NCBI GenBank assembly: GCA_021396245.1
Contig: WNYE01000030.1
Location: 248,001-312,000, forward strand
Source of the DNA: Sporothrix humicola
Lineage: Eukaryota; Ascomycota; Sordariomycetes; Ophiostomatales; Ophiostomataceae
Length of the DNA stretch: 64,000 bases
Direction: 5' to 3'
Every line of letters starts with the position of its first letter. The first letter of the stretch is position 1. Shown here in pieces: positions 49,111 through 59,461 of the stretch. Under the pieces are notes generated by a model. It did no database searches. It saw only the letters and a list, made by a program, of their open reading frames with translations, and was not told where the DNA came from. The translations under genes were made by a program, and so were the position numbers.

Positions 49111-51394
49111 GGATCTTTTCTGTTTTTCTGGTTCTCTGCCGCGTGGGTGGCTTGATAGGCTGTAAGATGGGCGAATCAGACACGGCGCAGAGATAAGTAG
49201 ATGTTAAAAAAGGCATGATGTACCTTTTCTCTCTCTGTTTTTGTACAAGAGAAAATGCAAAGGCTGGCAAGTCTATCTCGTACTTTCCTACATGATGTTG
49301 TGAAACACTTATGTATGCAAGCACCTCTTTGTGGCCCATTCTCTTTGGATGAGAGTAAGGAGGTCATGAACTCTGAAGCTTGTAACTTGAAGGGAGCCTT
49401 GTATGCATGTATCTGTACATCTTGATAAGGAGGCATCTTCACATGCATATTGACGGTAGTGTGTACTGTATATGCACGCAATGCGAGTAATAGTATCAAA
49501 ATAAACGCACATCTGCTTTGATGAACATACCGCGCCTGTTCTTTGTATTTTGTGCAGTTCCCTCTTATTTTTGACCCCTTCGCATCCGGAACACGGTACG
49601 GAGGTAAGATTCATGAACGCAATGCAACAGACACGGGAAGGCCAAGGATGAGGGGAAGCGGGAAGGACGCGGAAGGACGAAGGAAAATAAGGTCAAAGAG
49701 AGAATGGCGAAAGATATCAACAAAATGAACAAATAGACAAACAAGCAGCAACAGAAGAGCAAACAAACCAGTAAATGAGAGGGGGAAAGAGGGAAATAGA
49801 GCGAGAACTCGATATTGAACACCCACCACTACGTGTGCCAAGACAAGGCTTCTATCTCTCGACTTTCTGCACGTTCGCTTGCTGGGCCGTCCTCATAGAT
49901 TCATAACGTTTTCGTTAATAAAGAAAGCGAGGAGAAACGGAAGGTATTTGGGGGGGAAAGGTGGAAAACAACAGAGACAAGGGAAGAAAGAGAGGGCGTG
50001 GGAAAGGACAAGCGACAAACAGCCATGGACATTATGGGCCATTAAGCATATTGCTCTTGCAGACGCCGTGTATTCGTGTATTTCCCCTGGGAGCGAGAGA
50101 CGGCAATAAATGAAAGTAAAGTGTACTGTAGAAAGAAGGGGTGGAAGCAAGAAGGAATATGGGGTAAAAGACTGAAAAAAGATTGAAAATGCGGGAGAAA
50201 CAAAACACTTGCAATGATGAAAAATCTGACCGGTCATTTCCGCCTTATGAGAAGGATATGAAAAATACGCAGAGTCCAGAGTTTGGGTGGGAGAGGTGCA
50301 GAAAAAAATAGATGAAACGGGACAGCTAGGATATGGAAACTCCCAGGGCGTTCTTTTCCTCACCGAGCGATTTGATGAACAAACGAGATTGGGAGGACGG
50401 GAACCAGCCGTGTTCCCCGTACATTGAACGTGCAGATTTCGGTGAGAGCGGGCAAATGGGGACGGGAGGGAAAAGACGAAGAACGATGGCGAAAATGGTA
50501 AAAATACGGAGTACACCCAGGATGTACAGAAAGGACGATATCAATTGAAAAGGCGGGGGAGGCACAAGGCGCCAGCTACTTTCACGGGGATGTGTTGGCA
50601 CAATTGTAGACAATATGCTCTGTGCACGCCCTGCTCTCTGTTGTTATGCTTGTCGATGTTGTCTCTCGTTTCCCATGTCAAGTACTTGTACTTTTCAATT
50701 TGCGGTCTGTGGTATTGCTGGCACACGCCCCCTTATCCCGTCCACGATAATCGTCTCGACTGGATTTGCATTTGAATCTGCATCTATTGCATGTCGTTGT
50801 TGCATGCTCGTCCTGCAGTCTTACGTGCTTTTCGTCTTTGTCGACCTTTCCGTGCCGTTCGTCCATCTAGCCCTCATCTTGACGACACCCTCTTGTCGGT
50901 GTTTTCTTCATCCGTCTCCTTGCTTCCCCTTTCATCACCTCGGATTGTTTGCCATGTAATATGTATCAGCTGTGTCGACTTGTTTCTGATCTATTTTCGT
51001 CGGTAAGTAGGGTGCCCTTTATTGACGTTGATAACGCCAAATTGGCCTCATCGATGTCTCTTTCAAAAATGAACGCACACCTCAAAACATTGAAAAAGCC
51101 TGGACTGCAATATACAATCCGCGTCCTTTGTCGAATAAAAGGGGGGCCGCGGAGGTCGGTGAACGCTGCGGTACGGCTTTTTACCCGCTGCCCGGCCGTC
51201 CCGACGCGGCCCGTCAAGACAATCGAACAAGGGAGAGAGGGATAGCAAAAAGAACTGATGATAACTGACAGTTATCATGCTATATTGATAACCGAATACT
51301 GAATTGCGAATTGCGTAACCCTTTCTGATATAGGGACCCTTAATGAAGACTTCTCGAAAGAGGGTGTCGAGGCTGTCAACGAGTACCAAGAGCA

Positions 51395-52677
51395 TCATCC
51401 GCCGTCTGTTGAGAGGATACTGTGCACAAGTGCCTGTTCACCAGCCTCCCAGGACTCTATCCGAACCATGTCGGCGCCGATGTCTCCGTAGTCCACGACG
51501 AGACGGCCTAACGCCGCAGCCAGGCGGTATGCCCGTGGCAAGTAGCCGGACAAGCCGGAATCGTCTCCATTCAAAGCACGAACCACTGTCTCCAAATCCT
51601 CGACGTGGCTGTTTATTCGGCCTGGGGTGCTTTGAGAACCCTCGCTGTTGATGACAAAGTCTTGAACTTGCCGGAGTAGGCTACCAATGTGCACTCGCTG
51701 CTCGTCAAGTATCGTATTGCCATTGCGTATCTCGCAGCAGACAGAGCAGTCACATTTGAAGCCAAACTGGTCGAGGCTACGTTGCCGGGCTGCTGTATCC
51801 TGCAAGAGGTTGACGTAACTGATCAAGAGCTCCTCGCCGGGTGCAATGTCGCGAAGAGTCCAAACAACGTGGTGTCCTCGGGCAGCATTGACACTGTCTG
51901 TCTCATTGTCGAAGCCGGACGGCACCCACAAGTTGGCCACATTGGGCTGGCACGAGTGGTTGATCCGCGCCATGTGGGGGAACATGCCCCAGCGAGTGCC
52001 CCATCGTCCGCTGTCCAGCACGTCCACTGGCACGATGCTGAATGCGTTGCTTCGGAAAATGTAGAACAAACGACCGCTGTCTGGCTCGCCTGGGAATCGA
52101 TGCTCGTGGCAGGATTCGTAGATGGATTTCTCGGCCGGTGTCAGGCTATTGAAGCTATCTCGAATTCGGGAAAGCACACTGGTGGAGGTCGAAGGAATAC
52201 TCGACCCGATACTCGAGGGTGATGTCGCTGAAGAGGGCGTCGGCTCGGGAGGGACGACGACAAATTGTGGAGGCTCGACAAGTACGCGCGTGTGCCTCGG
52301 AATCAAACGTGTTGCAAATGCACCGATGCCTTTGCCGGGCGAGGGCCGGAGTTCATATGCAAGTTGAGAAGGAGGTCGTGCTAGTGCTTGTACTGTTGGA
52401 GATGGCGAGATTGAGCCGTCGTCATCCTCCGAATCTGTATCAAATGGTTCGACATAACTACTACTGCCCAAGACGATTAGAACCGACGTGAAATGAAATC
52501 ATAATACATTAGAAATCAACAAACTCACCTAAACAACGTTTTGTGTGACTTTTTCTCTTCTTTCAAAGGGTGCGCGCATTGTCGCGATAGGATGCCGCTG
52601 CGAGAAAGAACGAGCATGACCTGGATGCCCAAGGCCAGGACGGCAAAAAGTGCCGCGAGCGAGGCCACGATGGCCAT
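51395..52677 (-). CDS. SET-domain protein with N-terminal membrane anchor
   Basis: Two exons on the minus strand, 52529-52677 and 51395-52463, are joined in phase (donor GTGAGT, acceptor GCAG) into 405 residues. Exon 1 begins MAIVASLAALFAVLALGIQV and provides one hydrophobic segment (about 2-24) followed by basic residues, so it is a signal anchor or uncleaved signal. The SET domain starts near 93 (GKGIGAFAT). It contains NHSCQPNV at 218-225, the substrate/SAM-site GEELLISY at 259-266 and a post-SET CDCSVC with C287, C289 and C292. A variable inserted region with a charged helix (about 145-165) separates the parts, as in SMYD-like proteins, but no MYND finger is seen. SET proteins methylate lysines with SAM as donor; the target here is unknown. 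Without exon 1 the second exon has no good ATG, which supports the spliced model. It is divergent from the ABC-F gene. Confidence 0.87.
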
Positions 52678-53937
52678 CTCTTAGTCGCATGTCATTCTCC
52701 GCGAGAAGATTCGTTCGATATCGAAACAAACGCAGTCCGGATTTTTCACTTGAAAAGTAGAAGATACGATCAAAAAGCCACGCGACGCCTACGAGAGGCC
52801 GTTTTGCATTCCACGACGGTCAACTCTGCCTGAAGGCGTCGCGAAACCCCAGGCGTCGCCATTGTCGCGAAACCGTGAAACCGCCAGCATTCCAACTACC
52901 GACTGAGAAGCAACTTTGCCGCCAGCGGGTGAATACAGGAGTCATAAAGGCAGAAGAGATATTGAAACTGCATCGATAAAACAGCCAAACAGAATTCGTA
53001 TCGTGAATCAATGTATTTCGGAGTTTGCACCCTCTGCTTTCGCTCTTTTTTTAAGTCTTTTTTTCGTCTTTTTCTTTTCGGGTTGTTGCATAAGCAAGGC
53101 TCAGCCTCGTTCTTGTGTCCCGTTTTCTTTCTTCTGTGTCGTTGTGAGATGTTGCCATACAGCGCCCGCGCTTATATATCACGCTTGACTCAAGCGGCAC
53201 AGCCGGTGACTCAGAACGGCCAGGCCCAATTTCAGTGCGCTTCCAGTGCCCTTTCAACACACTTTCAGTGTGGTTTTCGAATTATTCGCCTGCATGCCGA
53301 GCCACTAACAGCCAAGTGTGGGACCACCCATCAAACTTTGTTGCTCCTCCGGGGCACCTCGCGATTTCGTCATTGGTTGTTTTTGTTGCGACTGTAGCAG
53401 CTTTTAAACTGTAAGACGCGAGTTCCACGAGATTTGTGCACTGCCTTTTCCCGATGAGGCATCTAGAAAAAGTAAGACGGGGGTTGGCAACGGAAATGAA
53501 GAGGAAAAAGTAAGACTGAACAGCGTAGAGGTCTGAACGAAACCGAAATCGATGTTTGCTCGGCCACGGCGCGGCTGTGTGCCCCGCACCGGTATTGTCC
53601 ATTGTGTGGAGAGGAGACCTCGCTTCTCTGGCGTAACAGAGGACCAAAGGACGAAAGTCGATTTTTGATAGTGTGTGGTAAGCTCGACGTACTTATAGAT
53701 GGCTGTGTTGGTTTGCTATATAGCTCCGGATCAAGACTTGAAAAATACAGAACATCGACAAAAGTATTGTTCTCGGCCTTGGAACTCGGATCTTGGTGCA
53801 TTCTTATAAAAGTCGCCGCCCATCTCTCGGATGTGATAGATCATCGGGTTACAACCATACCGACCTGTTTGATATCAACACTCAATCTTATTCACACCAA
53901 TTATTTTGACGACGACGGAGACAGCCAGCGGCGCATC
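52678..53937. promoter_or_regulatory. Divergent intergenic region, SET gene and ABC-F gene
   Basis: About 1.26 kb between the two start codons, presumably holding both promoters. It has T-rich runs near 53045-53090. Several CAGTG-type repeats occur near 53228-53275, TTTCAGTG among them. No further gene is supported. Confidence 0.5.
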
Positions 53938-56448
53938 ATGACATCCATGAACTCGGATTCGGTCTCGGCCATTCAGGTCTCTTGCAAACAGACTCGGTTC
54001 CAAGTCGAGAAGCCGAGTTATCGCGAGGTGGGTTTAAACAACCGAAAAAGACAAGAACGTCGCAATTCGTAATGCTGACCTGTTGTAGCTTGATGTCGAA
54101 GGCCTCAATATTGCCGTCACAACAGGCCCACCACCTGGCTCGACGAAGGCCAAGGGCAAGGCTGCGGGCCGGAACAACAGTCTGGAGATCTTGTCGGATG
54201 CAACGCTGCGGCTCAAGGACGGTAATCGATATGCGCTCATCGGCCGGAACGGCACCGGCAAGTCGAGTAAGTTCGGCGGAGAGTGAACGAAACTTGCTGC
54301 ATATCGAATTGCTGACCATACAGCTCTTCTTCGTGCGATTGCCGAAAAGTTGATTCCTGGAATACCTGAAGAGGCACGCATCTCCATTCTGCAACAGACC
54401 AATGACAACGGTGATGGCGTTGATGCAAAGGCAAATCGCCGCACAGTGCTGGAAGAAGTTATTGAGAGGGCCACAGCCAAAGACGAGCTTGAGCAGGAGA
54501 TTCAGAGTAAGTTGGACTCGAAAAATGACCCATAACCAGGACATAACTAACACGGTCAGCTTTATCAAAAGGCATTGATGCCTCCACAGCGGATGACGAA
54601 AGCAACGACGCATACGCAGCACTACGTGCCTTGCGCAAGCTTCGCCATGACCGGTTACAAAAGCGTCTGTTTGTTTTTGACAAGAATGCCCGTCTTCGCA
54701 GCGGTGCCCGCGGCATGCAAGCTCGAAAAGCTCTCACGGCACTTGAGAAGACAGTGGCTGAAGCGACGGCGGCTTGGCAGCAGGACGACACAGAGATCGA
54801 TGCCGACGCCCTGCAAGCCGAGACCCAAGAGGCAGCGGACCTCTTGGCTGAACTTCAAGTTCAGGCAGAACCTGCTCGACTGGCACATATTGAATCACGA
54901 GCCAAGAGCATCCTGACTGGTCTTGGGTTCAGTGAGGCCATGACGGTCAAAGCTGTCGGTGACTTGTCGGGCGGCTGGCGGATGCGGACGGCGTTGGCTG
55001 CAGCGCTTTTGTCGGACGCCGACATCCTGCTGCTGGACGAACCGACCAACTTTCTGGATATGCTGGGCATTGTTTGGCTGCAAAAGTTCTTGATGGCTGG
55101 TAGCGGTGAAGGTGGATTGGGTGACGACACAACGGGCGGCGAGCAAGCACGGCCGCCACCGACACTGATTCTCGTATCCCACGATCGTGACTTTGTCAGT
55201 TCAGCCACGGACCACCTCATCATCTTGCAAGACAAGGCCCTCACCTACTACACTGGCGACCTGCCTTCATATGAAGCATCACAAGCCGAGGCACGGCTCC
55301 ATCTGACCAAGGTCAAAGATGCGCAGGACCGCCAGCGCGCACACTTGCAGGAGACGATCCAGCGTAACATGCGTGAGGGCAAGAAGAACAATGATGACAC
55401 ACGGATCCGGCAGGCCAAAATGCGACAGAAGAAGCTGGACGACCGCTGGGGCCTCGAGACTAACGCCAAGGGCCACCGTTTTAAACTCAATCGCGACATG
55501 GCCGGGTTCCACCTCTCGAAACGTAACGAGATCGATGTGCCAACGGAAGCGCGTGCGATGCATATCGTGCTGCCCGATCCGCCAGACCTAAGATTCCCCG
55601 GAGCCCTCCTCAGCTTGGACGGAGTCTCTTTCCGATATGGTGTCGTGAAGAGGAATCAGGAGCCACCACCATGGACTCTCGATGAGGTCAACTTGAACGT
55701 GCACATGGGAGACCGTATTGGAATCGTGGGACTCAATGGTGCCGGCAAGTCGACACTCATCCGTCTTCTTGTCGGTGAAGACAGCATCAGCGCCGGTGCT
55801 GGCGGTCAGACTCGCATCAAGCCGACCAAGGGTACTGTGACAATGCATCCACGCCTTCGCCTTGCATACTATGCGCAGCATGCGGTAGACGAAATTCGTG
55901 CTCTCGGTCTTAACAGCGATGAAGAGACACCACTGACGGCCCTCAGTCTCCTCACACGGGATGTTGCAGGGCAGTTGTCCGAGGGTGATCTTCGTGCTCT
56001 CCTGGGTGAACTTGGTCTTCCTGGCCGTCTGGCATCTGATACACCAATTAAGCGGTTGTCTGGTGGACAGCTTGTTCGATGCGCACTGGCCCGTCTGCTG
56101 TGGCAGAGACCGCAGTGCTTGGTTCTGGATGAGGTGACGACACATTTGGACTACGAGACAAGTACGGCGTTGCGGCAAGCTCTGCGGACATGGCCGGGCG
56201 CAGTGGTACTTGTCTCTCACGACCGTTGGTTTATGCGTGGTGCTATTGAAGGCGACATTGACGATGTAGCTGGCTCTGGGTCAGACGATGACGGCAGCGG
56301 AAACGAAGAGGGAGCAGGCGAGGATGGTCCGAGTGGACGGAAGCTTGTGTACCGGTTGCGGGCTGGAAAGCTGACACTGTTAGACGGCGGTGTGCAGCAA
56401 TTTGAAGACCTGCTGGAGAAACGGGTTAAGAAGCTGCTGGCAGCGTGA
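53938..56448 (+). CDS. ABC-F family ATPase (two ABC domains, no membrane segments)
   Basis: Four exons (53938-54027, 54089-54266, 54324-54506, 54560-56448) join in phase into 779 residues. Donors are GTGGGT, GTAAGT and GTAAGT. The first ABC domain has Walker A GRNGTGKST at 82-90, split by intron 2, signature LSGGW at 286-290 and Walker B LLLDEP at 307-312. A charged linker follows (about 390-470). The second domain has Walker A GLNGAGKST at 541-549, signature LSGGQ at 650-654 and Walker B CLVLDE at 670-675. An acidic Gly/Asp/Glu insert lies at 714-742. There are no transmembrane helices, so it is an ABC-F protein (the Gcn20, Arb1, New1, Uup type) and not a transporter. Family members act on ribosomes or ribosome biogenesis. 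Which fungal subfamily it is cannot be settled by eye. It is convergent with the next gene, with 191 bp between stops. Confidence 0.9.
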
Positions 56449-56489
56449 GTGAGTATGTATATCGAAACATAACAATATGATCCGTGCTC

Positions 56490-56495
56490 AATAAA
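56490..56495 (+). terminator. Possible polyadenylation signal (AATAAA) of the ABC-F gene
   Basis: AATAAA lies 41 bases after the ABC-F stop codon in the short convergent intergenic space. Fungal polyadenylation signals are degenerate, so this is suggestive only. Confidence 0.35.
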
Positions 56496-56639
56496 AGGAG
56501 AAATAATATCCAAATAAGAGTAAATGTCAAAAAATCCAATGCTCATTCTTTGGTCTAATAAAATGCATGTCTGTGTCATGTCTGATGTCTGTCATTCGTG
56601 GGTGCTGAACAAAGCAAAGCAAAAACAAATCCCAAACAA

Positions 56640-58387
56640 TCATTGCGCATTCACAATCACCTGCAGAACAGGCTTTGTGGCCTTGCGCACTTTCATCCAA
56701 CCGCCGTGTGGGATCTCCACGATTGTTCCATCGATGCATCTGTGAGAGTTAGTATGTGAACATGTGGGAGATCTTGGGCTTATAAAAATAGAATAGTGTC
56801 ATGAACTTACACCTTCCGCCAACGCGCATCCTGTTCAATGATGTTGACTTGCAGCTGGTCAATCGCGTCGTAGCCGACGCTCTCTTCGGTTTGGGTGTTT
56901 GCACTACCGTTGGACTCCTTGTCGCCGGCTTCCTTTGCCCACTTCATGCCGACATGAGCGCCGTTGTTGTAAGCGGCCATCATAATCTCCATGGTCTTGG
57001 CACCGCCAACGTCGCCAAAGTGCACCAGTCGCAGCTGGCCGTCCAGTGGCTCGCTGGCAGGCGAGATGGTAAACGTCTTTTCCAAGTTGGACACCATGCT
57101 GGCCAGGATGTAGTTGAAGCGATGGCCGAGGCTGCGGGGCGCCGACTTGCCCGTTTCTATGAGGCTGGCATTGACATCGTACGAGTGCGATACTTTGAGC
57201 AGCTCTTGAGCGGCCATACCGAAGCGCTTGTCGCCGTGCTTGCGATACTCAGGCGTGTCACTCTCCCACACAAGCTGGGCATGGAAGCCGTAGCTGGCAA
57301 CAATGGCACCACGCAGCATCTCGACATTCTCGGCCTGTTCCTTGAGGCCGCCTTCTTTGCCCTCCTCTTCTTGCTGAGAGTAGCTGACGGTATGTGAGCC
57401 CGGCGAGAAGCTGGCCTCGAAATTGGGCAGAGGTGCAGCGTGACCCTTGAAGAGGGCACGCAGACCAAGTACAAAGGATGAAGGGCCGGAGGGTGCTGCC
57501 GGCTTATCACTGCCTTCTTGTGTGGATGTAGCAGCAGCAGCAGCAAGGTAGTCTGGACGATGAAGCGAGTGGAAAAGGGCATTGCCAGTTCCCAGGGGCA
57601 GAAGAGCGATGGCCGGAAGCTGGCGAGGGTCTGTATCTTCGCCCGGCTCGGCCACGCCGTTCAGCAGGTCCACGACACCGCCATCACCACTCAGCAGGAC
57701 GACAGTAGCCGGTGCATCTGTGGGGTTGCTTGTAGCCTGCTTCCGCAGACTATGAGCAAACTCAGCGATGGAACGAGAGCTGCTCGTCACGAGCAGGTTA
57801 TACGATTTCTGGCCCCTGGGCACAGTCTGCTCACCACCAGAGGCCGTGATAGCCGTGAGCCCAAAGACACCGAGCAGCGGCTTCAACACGGTATCGTAGA
57901 ATGCCTGCGCCTGCCCGAGGCCAGACCGTGTCGAGACGATCACGTGCAGAGACGAAGAAGTCGACGAGGGCGATGTAGGCGATGAGGGCAAGGGCTCGGG
58001 AGAACCTCTTGCGGAAGAACCGTCCTCCCGGAAGATGGGAGCAATGTCTGCGAGCAGATGCCGCCTCAAGACATCTTCAGGAATCTTTTGTGCGGCTGAT
58101 TCATCAAGCACAGTTGTGTGAAAAGCAAAGGGGGGTGGTGGGGGGTCCGTTGCAGAATTGTCGCTCGATGCTGCCGGCGGTGCCGCTTGAGTCGCTGGTT
58201 CGCGCAGCCAGCACACATGGTACTCCTGGGGCAAATCCTCCCTCTGCTGGCGGCGGACGATGAACAGGATCTCGTCTTCGCGGATGCGCTCCTCTGAGAC
58301 GCTGAGCACGCTGTTCTCATAGGCCACAGCGGATGCGGGCGCTGCTGATGTAGGGCCGGCTGTAGCCGCACTGTATGTAGTCGTCAT
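56640..58387 (-). CDS. Diacylglycerol-kinase catalytic-fold lipid kinase-like protein
   Basis: Two exons (56811-58387 and 56640-56739) join in phase (donor GTAAGT, acceptor CACAG) into 558 residues. The last exon supplies the conserved end CIDGTIVEIPHGGWMKV. The catalytic domain spans about 145-330: LHVIVSTRSGLGQAQAFYDTVLKPLL, the nucleotide-binding SGDGG motif at 233-237, and LPLGTGNALF with GTGNA at 266-270. These match the DAGK_cat/sphingoid-base-kinase fold. The C-terminal half (ASYGFHAQLVWESD and onward) is the usual beta-rich domain. Pro/Ser-rich insertions at 65-90 and 125-148 look disordered. Likely reaction: ATP-dependent phosphorylation of a lipid hydroxyl. Compared with yeast Lcb4/Lcb5 it has DGG instead of DGL/DGT, so the substrate is uncertain. 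No signal peptide was seen. Confidence 0.88.
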
Positions 58388-59461
58388 CTTCGCCTGAGAG
58401 ATGTGTTTTTGGCAGTATAGCGTGCAGCTAATTTGCGGCGGACCGGACTAAAAAACTAGTATAGACGTAATAGATTTGAAGACAAAATGAAGAGGATGTA
58501 CGACGTATTCTTTTAGACCTTGAATTTTGGATTTTGTCGAGATCGAGTCATTCGGAGGCGGCGGTTTGTATTATGAATGGGCTTGTTGTACCTGGAAATA
58601 CGCGGTAGTTCTAGGTCTAGGCAAGTATCCAGAATCGCAATCGCAATTGTCCCAAAATGGTGTAAGACGGGGATAAGAGGACACCGAACTGTCGAGTGAG
58701 GAGGATGCCAAAGCAAACAACTCTCCGAAAAAATGAATAGAGAGATGGAACTTGGCGATTCTGAGAAAAAAGGGGAATTGTTTTGATGGACGGGCAGCTT
58801 CCTGCCTGTTTAATATCTTTTCTCTGAGTCGCAGTTTCCCATTGTGCAGTCTTGGGAATTTCAGCATTATTCTTTGCTAGGAAGGTGAGATCCAAATAGC
58901 TCTTTGTTACACGCTGCCTCGCCGCCTACCGTATCAGGTAAGCAAGCAGAAAAAGCGCATCCAATTAATTCATAATCGCGCCGATTGCCCACGGGCAGTA
59001 CGCCCGAATTGCGTTATCGCCATGCGGAAAGAGGAAAGAGGAGTGCAGGTCGGCAAACATTTACAAGGCAAGTTCCGCGTGAGATGTGAGAATGGGATTC
59101 GACAAGCGAGTACTAGTTTGCAGCCCAAATTACGTCGTATTACGTCGACTTCTGAACTCTGATGGAAGTTTGATCGCTCTTTCTTGACATTTGTGTTTCT
59201 GTATTGCGACCTTTGATCGCTCTTTCCCAAGAGCAGTTTAATGGTCCGCCGTGACATTCAAATACTCCTTCCAATATCTTAGCTAAGAGCAGCTAGTAAA
59301 GCAAGAGCGATCGAGTGAACTATTACGTGGGCAAAGTAAATGGAATCAAATGCTGGGCAAGTTTGTTTCCTGACATTAAACGCCTTTATGCTTGATGCTT
59401 CTATTTGTGCCGTTTTGTTCTATTATGCATATCTTTAAATTCGTCATCTCAACATCGCCGC
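58388..59461. other. Intergenic region
   Basis: About 1.07 kb between the start of the DAGK-like gene and the stop of TRM1. It presumably contains the DAGK-like promoter and the TRM1 3' UTR. A short direct repeat of TTACGTCG occurs at about 59130-59147. No gene is supported. Confidence 0.5.

Larger units (their letters stand above)
46579..51394. other. Gene desert downstream of creA, second part
   Basis: About 4.8 kb to the stop codon of the SET-domain gene. It has no recognisable protein, only short overlapping open frames. It contains the (CT)n microsatellite at 48688, the decamer array at 49051 and single TACGGAGT-type motifs at 48032 and 50505. Confidence 0.55.

Noticed and set aside
51063..51398. 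Minus-strand frame starting at the SET stop codon (MMLLVLVDSLDTLF)
   Set aside because: Overlaps the SET stop codon by chance; no domain, and the SET protein ends sensibly without it.
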